A stretch of DNA of 64,000 bases from Capra hircus (GCF_001704415.2 NW_017189517.1:8071167-8135166), one strand, 5' to 3'. Counted from the first letter of the stretch, positions 32,240 to 43,649 are shown. Numbers and translations: made by a program. Notes: generated by a model from the letters alone, not told the origin.

Positions 32240-32513
32240 TTCGGAGAAGGCAATGGCACCCCACTCCAGTACTCTCGCCTGGAAATTCCCATGAATGGAG
32301 GAGCCTGGTAAGCTGCAGTCCATGGGGTCGCTAAGAGTTGGACACGACTGAGCAACTTCACTTTCACTTTTCACTTTCATGCATTGGAGAAGGAAATGGC
32401 AACCCACTCCAGTGTTTTTGCCTGGAGAATCCCAGGGATGGGGGAGCCTGGTGGGCTGCTATCTATGGGGTCGCACAGAGTCTGACACAACTGAAGCGAC
32501 TTAGCAGCAGCAG
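32240..32513 (+). mobile_element. BovA2 SINE (dimer)
   Basis: Two BovA units (about 32240-32380 and 32383-32512) are joined by 'cttcactttcacttttcactttcatgca' and end in (AGC)n. The flanking repeat 'tattctatc' lies at 32231-32239 and 32514-32522. Confidence 0.96.
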
Positions 32514-32522
32514 TATTCTATC

Positions 32523-32737
32523 ATGGGCTTCCCGGATAGCTCAGCTGGTAAAGAATCTGCCTGTAATGCAGGAGACCCCGGTTTGATCCCTGGGCCAGGA
32601 AGTTCCCCTGGAGAAGGGATAGGCTACCCACTCCAGTATTCTTGCCTGGGAAATCCCATGGACAGAGAAGCCTGGCAAGCTACAGTCCATGGGGTCGCAA
32701 AGAGTCGGACACACCTGAGCAACTAAGCACAGCACAC
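32523..32737 (+). mobile_element. Bov-tA SINE sharing the BovA2 target site
   Basis: It starts 'atgggcttcccggatagctcag' and ends 'gagcaactaagcacagcacac'. The same 9-mer 'tattctatc' precedes it (32514-32522) and follows it (32738-32746). The target is therefore present three times across two SINEs. Confidence 0.96.
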
Positions 32738-32751
32738 TATTCTATCACCCT

Positions 32752-32850
32752 GCTTTCCAGGAAGAGTTTGTACAACTGGGTTTTCTTCTTAAGTAGAAAC
32801 ACTATGACCCAACTTTCCAAGAAGGGTTTGTAAAAGTGGGTTTTCTTATG
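32752..32850. repeat. Imperfect direct duplication
   Basis: 'tttccaggaagagtttgtacaactgggttttctt' (from about 32755) recurs as 'tttccaagaagggtttgtaaaagtgggttttctt' (from about 32814), a period of about 59 bases. Confidence 0.8.
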
Positions 32851-32944
32851 GTTTCAGATGGTTGCCTCTGGAGCACAGACTTGTGTTAGATTTTGCTGTC
32901 ATGGATAAGGACAGAGACCAAGGATAGTCTTGGTTTCTTCTGTC

Positions 32945-32957
32945 TTCTGGGACCCCA
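32945..32957. repeat. TSD of the 1.5-kb BovB, left copy
   Basis: 'ttctgggacccca' is repeated exactly at 34458-34470. Confidence 0.95.
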
Positions 32958-34457
32958 GTTCAGTTCAGTTCAGTTCAGTCCCTCAGTTGTGTCCGACTCT
33001 TTACGACCCCATGAATTGCAGCACGCCAGGCCTCCCTGTCCATCACCAACTCCCGTAGTTCACTCACACTCATGTCCATCGAGTCAGTGATGCCATCCAG
33101 CCATCTTATCTTCTGTTGTCCCCTTCTCCTCTTGCCCCCAATCCCTCCCAGCAGCAAAGTCTTTTCCAATGAGTCAACTCTTCGCATGAGGTGGCCAAAG
33201 TACTGGAGTTTCAGCTTTAGCATCATTCCTTCCAAAGAAATCCCAGGGCTGATCTCCTTCAGAATGGACTGGTTGTCTCTCCTTGCAGTCCAAGGGACTC
33301 TCAAGAGTCTTCTCCAACACCACAGTTCAAAAGCATCAATTCTTCGGCGCTCAGCCTTCTTCACAGTCCAACTCTCACATCCATACATGACCACAGGAAA
33401 AACCATAGCCTTGACTAGACGGACCTTAGTCGGCAAAGTAATATCTCTGCTTTTGAATATGCTATCTAGATTGGTCATAACTTTTCTTCCAAGGAGCAAG
33501 CGTCTTTTAATTTCATGGCTGCAGTCACCATCCGCAGTGATTTTGGAGCCCAAAAAATAAAGTCTGACCCTGTTTCCACTGTTTCCCCATCTATTTCCCA
33601 TGAAGTGATGGGACCGGATGTCATGATCTTCGTTTTCTGAATGTTGAGCTTTAAGCCAGCTTTTTCGCTCTCCTCTTTCACTTTCATCAAGAGGCTTTTT
33701 AGTTCCTCTGCACTTTCTGCCATAAGGCTGGTGTCATCTGCATATCTGAGGTTATTGATATTTCTCCCAGCAATCTTGATTCCAGCTTGTGTTTCTTCCA
33801 GCCCAGCATTTCTCATGATGTACTCTGCATAGAAGTTAAATAAGCAGGGTGACAATATATAGCCTTGACGTACTCCTTTTCCTATTTGGAACCAGTCTGT
33901 TGTTCCATGTCCAGTTCTAACTGTTGCTTCCTGACCTGCATACAGATTTCTCAAGAGGCAGGTCAGGTGGTCTGGGATTCCCATCTCTCTCAGAATTTTC
34001 CACAGTTTATTGTGATCCACAGAGTCAAAGGCTTTGGCCTAGTCAATAAAGCAGAAATAGATGTTTTTCTGGAACTCTCTTGCTTTTTCCATGATCCAGC
34101 GGATGTTGGCAATTTGATCTCTGGTTCCTCTGCCTTTTCTAAAACCAGCTTGAACATCAGGAAGTTCACGATTCATGTATTGCTGAAGCCTAGCTTGGAG
34201 AATTTTGAGCATTACATTACTAGCATGTGAGATGAGTGCAATTGTGCGGTAGCTTGAGCGTTCTTTGGCATTGCCTTTCTTTGGGATTGGAATGAAAACT
34301 GACCTTTTCTAGTCCTGTGGCCACTGCTGAGTTTTCCAAATTTACTGGCATGTTGAGTGCAGCACTTTCACAGCATCATCTTTCAGGATTGGAACTAGCT
34401 CAACTGGAATTCCATCGCCTCCACTAGCTTTGTTCGCAGTGGTGCTACCAACCTCAA
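32958..34457 (-). mobile_element. BovB, 1.5 kb, 5'-truncated, with perfect TSD
   Basis: On the minus strand it starts in RT ('...TTANKASGGDG'-like region near 34430), passes 'FIDxAKAFDSV' and 'NNLRYADDTSLMAESAEEL' and reaches the (CTGAA)n terminus at 32958. The RT active-site box YADD is kept. Single-base changes shift the frame near 33560-33600 (separating the 181- and 208-codon open pieces) and give a stop at about 34040 in place of a Tyr/Phe codon. It is young by its perfect 13-base TSD, but inactive. Confidence 0.97.
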
Positions 34458-34470
34458 TTCTGGGACCCCA

Positions 34471-34639
34471 ATTCTCCCAATATTTCTGGTTCCTATCTCT
34501 TTTGTGACCCTGGATACCAAGTCAGTGTTTTAGGGTTGTGCAGAATCTGCCCAGTGCAGGTTTAACATTGCGTGCTATGCTTGGTGGGTTTTAAGAATGC
34601 AGTGAGGCCTGCTGTCCTCATTGTCGTGATTCATAGTCA
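34471..34639. other. Unrecognised sequence
   Basis: Nothing is recognised. Confidence 0.35.
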
Positions 34640-34850
34640 CTTTCCACTAAGAGAGACTTGAGTTCACGTCCTGATTTTGTCACTTACTGGTGATGTGACT
34701 AGCAATGTCAATTTCTTAATCTATAGGAACCTCTACTGGGGACTTCTGCAGATGCATTGGTAGTATCAACTAAGTTACCTCATGGTAAACTGCCCAGCAT
34801 AGTCATGGTACTTGACACATCATAGCTCGAAAGTGTATTTATTGTGATGT
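34640..34850 (+). mobile_element. MIR SINE, diverged
   Basis: 'gagttcacgtcctgattttgtcacttactggtgatgtgac' and 'catagtcatggtacttgaca' follow MIR order. A short (GAT)n lies at its end. Confidence 0.6.
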
Positions 34851-34910
34851 TGATGATGAAGATGATGGTGTGCATTATCGTATAGAATGTTAATAAATTC
34901 ATCCAAAAGC

Positions 34911-35212
34911 TGATTTTCCCTGATAGCTCAGTTGGTAAGAATCCACCTGCAGTGCAGGAGACCCCGGTTCAATTCCTGAGTCAGGAAGATTCCCTGGAGA
35001 AGGGATAGGCTACCCACTCCAGTATTCTTGGGCTTCCCTTGTGGCTCGGCTGGTTAAGAATCCACCTGCAATGCAAGAGACCTGGGTTCAATCCCTGGTT
35101 TGGGAAGATCCCCTGGAGAAGGGAAAGGCTACCCACTCCAGTATTCTGGCCGGGAGAATTCCATGGACTGTATAGTCCATGAGGTTGCAAAGAGTCAGAT
35201 ATGACTGAGCAA
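34911..35212 (+). mobile_element. Bov-tA SINE with duplicated head (dimeric form)
   Basis: Unit 1 (34911-35030) is a tRNA head plus the start of BovA, stopping at 'ccagtattcttg'. Unit 2 (35031-35212) begins again with 'ggcttcccttgtggctcgg' and is a complete Bov-tA. A minus-strand element at 39886-40199 has the same join, so this is a family structure and not a chance neighbour insertion. Confidence 0.92.
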
Positions 35213-35274
35213 CTTTAACTATATTCAGAGAGCTGGGAAAACACCTTATTGATATGGGAACAAAGATTATGTTA

Positions 35275-35462
35275 CTGACATTCATTGAGCACTGTCTCTG
35301 CTGTGGGCAGCTTGAAGGACTCCACAGGTATCATTTCATTAAATCCTTAACTGCAAGCTTAGGATATAAGCACTACCATTATCCTTATTTTACAGATGAG
35401 GAGCGTAAGCCATATAGAATTTGGGGAATTTACAGAATGTCATCCTAGGATTTGAATCCAGA
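35275..35462 (-). mobile_element. MIR SINE
   Basis: 'attgagcactgtctctgctgtgggc', 'ttattttacagatgaggagcgtaag' and 'ctaggatttgaatccag' are MIR in reverse. Confidence 0.72.
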
Positions 35463-36251
35463 TGAAGAAACTGTGGTATATAAGATTAGTTAGTGGCAAA
35501 ATTTAAATTTGTGTCCACATGTTTTGTCTCCAAACCCTATTATTTCCATCAGATCATAACCCTTGAATAGCAGTAATTACATGGGGGTCTACATGGACAT
35601 GAACAGGGCATCTAAAGCATTGCTTTTGTCCTTTCATAAGAGTGTAGTTAGGTACCATATAGTTGTGGCCACAAAGAAGTTCAGATATATAAAAAAATTT
35701 GAAGACACTGTTTTTGATTCAATTTATTTATTTCACATAGCTTGAAGGAAGCTTAGTATTTTTGTAGTCCAGGAGTTCTCAGCTTTGAATTATTATTTGC
35801 AGTAAATTTTAGAGTACACTAGCAGGGTCCATGGGCTACCAGCTGCCCTGGATGCCAGCCCTTTCATGAGTGCTTCAGCCACCCATCCTCATCTTCTCCA
35901 CTGCCTGACTTCCTCTACAACACACACATACAAAAATAGAGTTTATTATTGGGGTTGTATTTTAATCTGAGTACTCCCCACTGGAGTGTGTTCCTTGCAT
36001 GTGTCATACTGTGGGGAAAAAAATCAAAATCTTCTCATTTTATTCCTGGATTGGAGGCTCTGAGAGGTGACATATCATTGACATTCCTTTTGAAGTTTGC
36101 TTTACATCTACTTAGTGGTCAGATTTAATGTTTGGGGTTATTTGTTTTGGGAGTTTTTCAAGTAATACTGGATGAATCCCACTGTGGCTGGCATTGTTAA
36201 ATCCACTTAGGAAAACTCTGTAGGTTATTCTCTTGCCTCTGAAACCCCACC
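35463..36251. other. Unrecognised sequence
   Basis: About 790 bases with no named repeat or exon. Confidence 0.4.
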
Positions 36252-36372
36252 ACGAAGAATTCTCTGCCAGTCCAGTGGTTAGGACTCTGTGCTCTCACTG
36301 CTGAGGTCCTGGGTTTGATCCTTGGTCCAGGAACTAAAATCCTCTAAGCTTTGGGATGCAGCCAAGGTAGGG
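36252..36372 (+). mobile_element. CHR-type SINE
   Basis: 'agaattctctgccagtccagtggttaggactctgtgct' and 'ggtttgatccttggtccaggaactaa' are a CHR head. The A-rich tail is weak. Confidence 0.82.
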
Positions 36373-37704
36373 AAAACCCATCATAAAATTGGCTTTCATT
36401 CTAAGTTGATTATGTGCAATGATGGGAATGTTGACCAAATAGGATTCCCTTCCCCTTCCTTCCTGCTCCAGTTACTTCTTAACACATCATCATTGGCTCT
36501 CTGAGAAACAGGAAAGGAGTTGAGATCTTTTGTCTTGTTTGTTTGGAAGTCTAAGGAGTGATACTGAATAAACACACAGGGCTTCACAGGTTGGGTGGAT
36601 AGACTGCTGAAAAGTGGGATCCAGATTCAACTCACAACACTGTTTCCAATTGCTCAGAATGCCTGAAGTGTCCAGCAAGTTTTTGAAACCTAACATTTTG
36701 CAGCAAAGGGCACTCTTCAGCTCAGATTCCAGGGTTGAATGCAGGTGTTGCAAAACTGCAAATGGGTGACATGTAACTTAACAAAATGCCCAGATCTTTG
36801 CTGTTGCCATCATGCCAGTGCTTCTTTGATTCCAAATAGTGGGTCACTGGCAACCATGCAATCCAGCTACGGAGAGACACATTCGAGAAGCATTTGATCA
36901 TAAGCCTTCTCAGATATTAATCTGTGCAGAATACAAGGAAGGTGTAATTTTCTTGGCTCTGGATGGAAAGATTTCTTTGTCCTTCGAGTAAACAATCTTG
37001 CTGTGATTTGGAGTCAGGGCAGTGTGAGAGGTGCAGACACAGAAACCGCTGTGTTAATTATTGTGTTTTTGAGACCCAGATGAAACCTAGAGCTCCAGCA
37101 TTCCCAGGAATAAAGCGGTAGAGCCAAGAGGGTGTGGCACACTACTGAGTTAATCCACACCCTATCACCTGCTTCTCACAACTGAAATACTAAACAAGAT
37201 GAGTTTGCTCAATATAGTTATCAAAACATATGACCAATATACCGAACACTGAAGGAGTTGGGGTGCAGAAAACAAATTATGGAAAATGACATGAGGCTGA
37301 TAATTTGATTAAAGAATAAATATGTATTTAAAAAAATATAAAGAGGACCAGGGAATTGAATGAAGAAAAGACTAGAAGTGGATTATTCTGGACAGAACCC
37401 TGGACTAGGACACTTCTGATTTTGTAAATTACTTGTGTGTTCTAGCCTCAGTTACCTATTCGTAAAACAAAGTGGCTGAACTGTCCTTCAGTTCTAATAG
37501 CCTATGATTATGGTAATGAAATGATGAAAATGGCATATTGGTTCGTAATATGCACCTCCCAGAAACAAAGGAAAAACGTTTCTATTAAAATTTTGATCTC
37601 GGTGTGCAAACAGTTTATGTATTGAACACACAAAAATTCTAAGAGATGAATTTTCCACATCCATATTGAAATTACCAACACTCAGTATTCATGGATTAAG
37701 TTTT
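36373..37704. other. Unrecognised single-copy stretch
   Basis: About 1.3 kb hold nothing I can name. Open frames (36396-36587 and 36490-36753, minus) overlap and have no familiar motif. Confidence 0.4.
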
Positions 37705-37742
37705 GTTTTTATTTTATTGAAGTGAAATTCACAAAACATACA
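37705..37742 (-). mobile_element. Old L1 3' UTR, part 1
   Basis: 'ttttattgaagtgaaattcacaaaacatac' is old L1 3' UTR in reverse. It continues at 37953 after the SINE. Confidence 0.7.
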
Positions 37743-37952
37743 GTTGTTGTTTAATCGCTAAGTCGTGTCTGACTGATGCCACCCCATGGACTATAGCCCG
37801 CCAGGTTCCTCTCTCCATGGGATTTCCCAGGCAAGAATACTGGAGTGGGTTGAAGTTTCCTTCTCCAGGGTGTCTACCTGACCCAGGGATCAAACACGAG
37901 TCTCCTGCATTGACAGGCAGATTCTTTACCACTGGGCTACCAGAGAAGCACC
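37743..37952 (-). mobile_element. Bov-tA SINE with TSD, inside old L1
   Basis: BovA and tRNA head lie in reverse, ending 'gggctaccagagaagcacc'. The exact repeat 'aacataca' lies at 37735-37742 and 37953-37960. Confidence 0.93.
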
Positions 37953-38090
37953 AACATACAAGTAGCCATTTTAAAATGTACAATCCAGTAGCATTTAGTA
38001 TACTCGCAATGTTGTGCAACCATTAACTCTTATCTAGTTCCAAACCATGTTCATCACACCAAAAGGAAGCACATTCTCTTCCCCTCTCTT
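37953..38090 (-). mobile_element. Old L1 3' UTR, part 2
   Basis: 'tagccattttaaaatgtacaatccagtagcatttagtata' and 'caccaaaaggaagcac' continue part 1. Confidence 0.75.
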
Positions 38091-38439
38091 CCCAGAGTGG
38101 CATTTTAATTTTAATTAAAATATACCTTCAAAGCAATTTCAAAGGTGGCTTGATGTTTGGGCAGATGCACTAGGGAAAGCAAGACATATCTCTGCCTTCA
38201 TCTCTCTCACAGAGGAAACATGGGGGCCACAAGTAGGTGCATGCCTGATTCCCAGAGGCCCGAGCCTTCCAAAAACAGGCATATCAGTCTCTGAAACCAA
38301 ATGATGGGTAGTTTGGGAGCCTTATGATTAGGGACCCTATTTGTCACGGTGTTGAATAAACACATTTCTTGTTTTTGTTTTTGTTTTTGTTTTTTAATAA
38401 TTAACAATCCTCCACCCCAGAAAGTTCCAATAAAAGTCC
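38091..38439. other. Unrecognised sequence with a (GTTTTT)n tract
   Basis: A short tract of about four GTTTTT units lies at 38368-38393. The rest is unrecognised. Confidence 0.4.
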
Positions 38440-38815
38440 AAAGAGAAAGTGAAAATCACCTAAATTCCTATTATGCAAAAATAACCCTTTTCATGTGTAA
38501 AGTCTCTGAGAATTTTTCTAGGCATTGTAACATATGTACCACGTACTTGCAAAGTGAGATCAGGTGGGATACTTATTATTCTTTCATTTCCAAGTTAAAA
38601 TCTATTTGTTAAAATTCACACAAGATAGGTTTATAATGTATAACTTAGAGCATCTGTTTCTTAGATAACCTTTTTTTCCCATTTGACAGCATATTTTGAA
38701 CTTATTTTTCTGTCCATAAATATACTTTTGGAGCATCATTTTCATTGTGACCTGGTAGTTGATTATATGTGTATATTCCAGTCTCAACTAGGTTCCTGTT
38801 TTGGACATTTGTCAT
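38440..38815 (-). mobile_element. Possible old L1M remnant
   Basis: 'ttttttcccatttgacagcatattttgaac', 'tggagcatcattttcattgtgacctgg' and 'ttttggacatttgtcatttt' loosely follow an old L1M 3' region in reverse. Low identity. Confidence 0.4.
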
Positions 38816-39084
38816 TTTGGGCATTAGGGCCATTTCCAGGTATCAGCTTCTGTAACGATGGTGTGACCTCTACCTGAATTTGCACCCCCATCGATGACTG
38901 GTTCCTTTGGACAAATGTGAATCCATGCTGTTTGATGATGACGGGGATATCATATCCAAAAGCAAAGGCTAATGTCTAGTTGCTCACTTTGTAGTCAGCA
39001 CTTTGGCAAACAAACTTTAGGGGCTCTTTTTATTTCCCACAGCATGCCCATATCCATGGTTTCATAATACTATCCATGGCTAGT
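38816..39084. other. Unrecognised sequence
   Basis: Nothing is recognised. Confidence 0.35.
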
Positions 39085-39315
39085 AGCTCATATTTATTCT
39101 TTCTGTTTGTATGGGACACTATACTATGTGCTTGAGTCAGAGATATCTTAGTTGATCTTATTTCTTATGTACTATTATTGTCTCCACTTTAGAGACAGGG
39201 AGAGTCAGGAGGCCCAGAGAAATTATGTAGATTGCCCAAAGTGTGATAAGTGGTTGGAGCCAAAATTTTATTTTGGTCTTTTGGATTCCAGCTCCAGTAC
39301 ACCATGATGTCTCTT
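39085..39315 (-). mobile_element. MIR SINE
   Basis: 'actatactatgtgcttgagtcag', 'gtctccactttagagacagggagag', 'attgcccaaagtgtgataagtggttggagcc' and 'ggattccagctccagtacacc' are MIR in reverse. Confidence 0.75.
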
Positions 39316-39885
39316 TGGATTATAAGATACTCCAAGGCTATATATGGGCAGGCGATTGAAATTCCACACCAGTTAACTTGGAAAGATTCAACAGTAAGGA
39401 AACAACATGGTATTCACAGACTGTGTCTCCTCTCTTCCTAGTCTGGGCTGCCTGCCTCTGGGGCTGCCTGTCTCCGGTTGATTTCTCCGTGTGGTCCATA
39501 AGAACTGTAAGTGTGCTGCCTGCCATGCTGGATCCTTTCCCAAAGTAAGACTAGAGTGGCCTGTTGCTGAAGCAGCTAGGTGTGGTTTCTGAAAGGTCAA
39601 AAGAGACCAGGAGCCGAGACTGGGAGAGGTCTCGTGAACATAAACAGTTACCGTGAATTAGGATCTGGGGTCACTTGCTCAAATGAATTCATTATTAAAG
39701 AGACAATAAACAGTATTAAAGAAAGGACAAATTGGCTGATCTTCATTGGACTGGCTCATTCTGTGCTGAGGAACAAATGCTAGTTTGTGCTGTTTATTTC
39801 TCAGGAAAATGGAGCTGTGAAATGAGATGTAGCATCCCAGTCCTCTGGGAGAATGTTTTCCTGGGAAGAAAGCTGGAATCTGTGA
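39316..39885. other. Unrecognised single-copy sequence
   Basis: About 570 bases, moderate GC, no named repeat. Open frames on both strands near 39388-39600 are uninformative. Confidence 0.4.
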
Positions 39886-40199
39886 AGGTGAAAGTCACTC
39901 CATTGTGTCCAACTCTTTGTGACCCCATGGACTGTACAGTCCATGGAATTCTCTAGACCAGAATACTGGAGTGGGTAGCCTTTCCCTTCTCCAAGGTTAT
40001 CTTCCCAACCCAGGGATCGAACCCAGGTCTCCTACATTGTGGGAGGATTCTTTACTAGCTGAGCCACCAGGGAAGCCCAGGAATACTGGAGTGGGTAGCC
40101 TGTCCCTTCTCCAGGGGATATTCCTGACCCAGGAATCAGACTGGGGTCTCCTGTATTGCAGGTGGATTCTTTTCCAACTGAGCTACCAGGGAAGCCCTT
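39886..40199 (-). mobile_element. Bov-tA SINE with duplicated head (dimeric form)
   Basis: In reverse, unit 2 (39886-40078) is a full Bov-tA, and unit 1 (40079-40198) is an extra tRNA head with the start of BovA. The join (BovA broken at 'ccagtattcct', then a new head) is the same as in 34911-35212. 'gaatctgtg' at about 39876 and 'ggatctgtg' at 40201 look like a nearly exact TSD. Confidence 0.92.
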
Positions 40200-41284
40200 G
40201 GGATCTGTGGGAAGGCAGCTAAGGCTCCATTGAGGGAGTTTCTGCCTGTTTTCAGGGACATCTGCTGAAGTTCCAAACTCTGTACTGGTTGGCTCCACAG
40301 ACCCATATCACGGAGCCAAGCTGGTGACTGGAAAGATTATGATTTTACAAGAGGTCAGAACTGTGAGGGTCCTTGGAGATGCCAACTTCCAGTATTGAGT
40401 GGTGAGAAAAACCAAAGTTCCCATGAGCAAAGGAACTTGTCCAACTTGCCTAAGCTGGTGACTACCAGAGTCTAGTAGCACACTTGCAGTCTTCAGGTTA
40501 AGTTAATATTTATCACTGACATGTAAAACTAAATTATTTCTCTACCTTCTCTTTCTTTCCTTCTCCACCTCTTCTAGCTTCTCCACTCCTCTTCCCTGCC
40601 TCCAGTGTCCCTTTTGCTTCTTCCACCTCCTCGTTCATCTCCGTCTCTTCCATCTTCTTAATAACCTCCCTAATGCATATCATGCATGTGCTGTAAGTAA
40701 CAAGCCCCTTACACTCCCTACCTTCTATGATCCTTCATCCATGTTGGCCACAGTGCCCAGAAACTGAGCATCTTCTGCATAGAACGTACAAACCAGAGGC
40801 CCCCTCTGTGTCCAGGCTGGCTGGCTTCCTGAGCATTGTGCAGATGGCATAGACAAGTCATAGACTTCCTCTCTGGGATACTTTCTGTAGATGTATGAGA
40901 GTTGGACTTCCTTGGCATAGTCTCAGGCTCAGTAGCAAGGAAGGAAGGAAGTTAAGAAGGCTTCCTGTCATTGGATCTGGATCCTAAATAGACCTTTGTT
41001 TGGCAAGCCTACTTCCCATATTGCCTGGATGGCTCTGCTCCATGGGTAGGGCCTCACTCACTGGCACTTTTTAGCCATGACCAGGTTCAATGCAGATATC
41101 CTTATTCACATGGATGTCCATGACATGCCTCCTCGAAGAGCATCAACTTTTATAACATGTCCCCCTGGGACATTAGATTCCTATCCTAGGGATTTTGGTG
41201 GGGGAAGTGTTCATGGGGGAGAGAGAGGGAGAGAACCCTAAGCATTCAATAGAGAATTTCAAACAGTGAAAAATTCACGTTTTT
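40200..41284. other. Unrecognised sequence; CT-rich tract inside
   Basis: A pyrimidine-rich tract lies at about 40540-40660. 40330-40500 has a weak resemblance to an ancient CR1 or MIR3 repeat ('ggtccttggagatgcc'). No exon is supported. Confidence 0.4.
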
Positions 41285-41495
41285 CTTTCATTCATTCTTT
41301 TTTCCCCATTCATTCCACACAGACATATTCATTGAGTGCTTACTATGTGCCTGGCACTCCTTTTGGCCATGGGATACAACATTTTCCTTAAGGAGCTTAT
41401 ATTCTAATGGGGGTGGTCAGATAGTAAACAAAAAGACTGATAGTATATTATCAAGTAATGACTCTGATATCATAATATGGGGAAGAATAAAGCAG
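41285..41495 (-). mobile_element. L2 LINE 3' end
   Basis: 'cattgagtgcttactatgtgcctggcactcc', 'aaggagcttatattctaatggggg' and 'gatagtaaacaaaaagac' give the L2 3' end in reverse, better preserved than most here. Confidence 0.8.
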
Positions 41496-41781
41496 GTGCA
41501 TTAGCTTCCTAGTGTTGTTGTAAGGTTGTCCTGCAGAGCAGACCCTTGGTCCACAGTTAGCAGCAAACAGCCAGAACTGGTGGGTACAGATGCCGGTAGG
41601 TGGGTAGATAGGGTGGTGGGAGGATGTGGAATTTCTTCTAATTGCTTCTTTTTTCTCACTGAAATCAGAAGCTAGGTCATCAGCTGAGAGTGAGGAGGAA
41701 GAAAGGAGAGTTAGCAGTGTGAGCAGAGAGGAGGCATATGAAAGAATCTAGGGAAAGCAGACAAATGAATGGGGTAGGGGG
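41496..41781. other. Unrecognised sequence
   Basis: Possibly an old repeat ('aagctaggtcatcagctgagagtgag'), but I cannot place it. Confidence 0.35.
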
Positions 41782-42475
41782 TGCAATGGAGCAGGACCCT
41801 ATGGTCCTTGCCCCCTACCATGTTCTCTACCTGCCTTTTGTCTATGGAAAACTTTAGTCAAAGAATAAGTTTAATCAGAGAAATTAGAAATGCAGAAAAA
41901 AAAGGAAAATAGTCAAAAGAAACCAAGTAATAGTAATAATGTAGTTATTAAGCATAGTCAAGGACCTTTCGTTTTTTTCTCAAGGGCTATAGATAATATT
42001 CTGAGCCACATCCTGTGAGCTATCTTATAGATACTAAAACCCCAGGTGGAGAAGTTAACTACATGATAACCAGACTGTACCCATGACATAAGTTGCTAAA
42101 ATTCTGGAAACTGGCCTCAAGAAATGGGAACAAACAGACTCTGGAACTAATGATTAACTGTACCTAAAACAATCAAGGTGATGCTGATCAGACCACCAAT
42201 GACCAGTTTGAAGATGACTGTCAGAGCTGACCGTGCTGTTTCTAAATGTAGCCCCCTCCTTGTGGCTACAAAAACTCTTGCTCCACTGGTTGCTAGTGCA
42301 GAGTTGGGGCTGGCGGGGCAGGGAGTGGGCAATCAGCCTTTGGACAGATGTCTGCCACCCTCCTCCCTCAGTTGCTGGCATCTGAAATACAGCAAACTTT
42401 CCTTTCCATCAACCTGGCCTGTGTATTGGCTTTTGAGCAGCAAGCAGCCAGACCCTACACACTCTTGCAGTAACA
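41782..42475 (+). mobile_element. Probable solo LTR of an old class I-like endogenous retrovirus
   Basis: The stretch looks like a retroviral LTR: a long U3-like part, a TATA-like 'ggctacaaaaactc' (about 42264), a degenerate poly-A signal in 'ctgaaatacagcaaac' (about 42382), and an R/U5-like 3' part with 'ggcttttgagcagcaagcagcc'. No retroviral genes or primer-binding site follow at 42476, so it is read as a solo LTR. A clear target duplication is not visible and the ends are approximate. The family name is uncertain. Confidence 0.55.
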
Positions 42476-43047
42476 GAGGTAGAGTGGGGTGGCAGGCAGC
42501 ACTGAAGACTCACACTTGAGCTTTGAGGGTATCAGTTTAAAGGGGAATGGACAGCATGGTGGATGGTGATCCACCTGCGGGCAGGTATGGAGTCATTAAA
42601 GAGCTGGATTTAATCTGAGTTGGATGTTGTCAAGGGTGCAAGACAGACAGGAGTTTGGCTGGGGGGAGATGGAATTGAGGCCGGATACCAACCTCCTCCT
42701 GGATTTGTCTCCCTCTGCTTCCTTAATGTTTTTCATTGCCTTTTCACATCCTCCCTCATTTCATAACTTGGCAGATAACACTTCTGCACAGGTATGAAAT
42801 ATGTCCTCCCTAGCTACAAATAGATATGGGGCAGAGAGAGACAGAGAATGGCAGAGCTCCAGAAGAAGCACAGGTATGCAAGGAAGAGAGACTGGCACTG
42901 GGCTTGTTGAATATTTAATTTTAAGAAACTTCATAACAGGTATGTTAGGAAGAAACTCGTTATGATTCTGCTTTTTATGATCTTTTGAGGTAGCAGTCTA
43001 TTCATTTTGGGCAACATAAAGGCCTTCTGGTCATTTGCTAATAATGA
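42476..43047. other. Unrecognised sequence
   Basis: About 570 bases without a named repeat. Purine-rich around 42820-42860. Confidence 0.4.
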
Positions 43048-43262
43048 TAATAGCAAGTACTGACTTTTATTGAGTACTTGCCATGCTGAAGACACTTCAC
43101 TAAGTGCTTTAGATGCACTGAGTCATTTAATCCTGTCAACAGTCATAGGGTGAAGTACTACTATCCTCGTTTTTAGGTGACATTAGTTGACTTATCCACT
43201 AGGACACAGCTAGCAGCTTCAGACCTGGCTTCTGAACACAGAACTTTGTGATTAAACTGTCC
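43048..43262 (-). mobile_element. MIR SINE, split by CHR
   Basis: 'actgacttttattgagtacttgccatgctg', 'taatcctgtcaacagtcatagggtgaagtac' and 'cagacctggcttctgaacac' are MIR in reverse. It continues as 'acactcttaatcccttctgc' at 43380 after the SINE. Confidence 0.75.
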
Positions 43263-43373
43263 TTTTTTTTTGGTCCACGACTTGCAGGATCTTAGTTCCC
43301 CGACAAAGGATTGAACCTGTGCTTTCTGCAGTGGAAGCACGGAATCCTATCCATTGGACTGTCAGGGAAGTCC
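43263..43373 (-). mobile_element. CHR-type SINE in MIR, with TSD
   Basis: T-run, 'gatcttagttccccgacaaagg' and the end 'ctgtcagggaagtcc' in reverse. The short repeat 'ctgtcc' lies at 43257-43262 and 43374-43379. Confidence 0.85.
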
Positions 43374-43379
43374 CTGTCC

Positions 43380-43649
43380 ACACTCTTAATCCCTTCTGCA
43401 CTGTACTACAATGCATTTGCATGTTGGATTACTTATACATCTCCATTCAGTAGAACTCTTCCATAGCTCACTCCAGGCATGTAATAGTTGCTGGGCATGG
43501 AGAGCATGCGTGTGGGTGGGGAGAGCTTCAGCCCCCAACTCTTCTTGAACAATGGATTTTAAAAGGAGCTAGAGGAGGAATGGCCTTTGTCCAGGGAAGC
43601 TGTTCTAGAGTGTTGTGTTCTGGGCTCCTAGTATATATTCTGATGACTG
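43380..43649. other. MIR tail, then unrecognised sequence
   Basis: The first about 40 bases end the MIR of 43048-43262. The rest is unrecognised. Confidence 0.4.
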
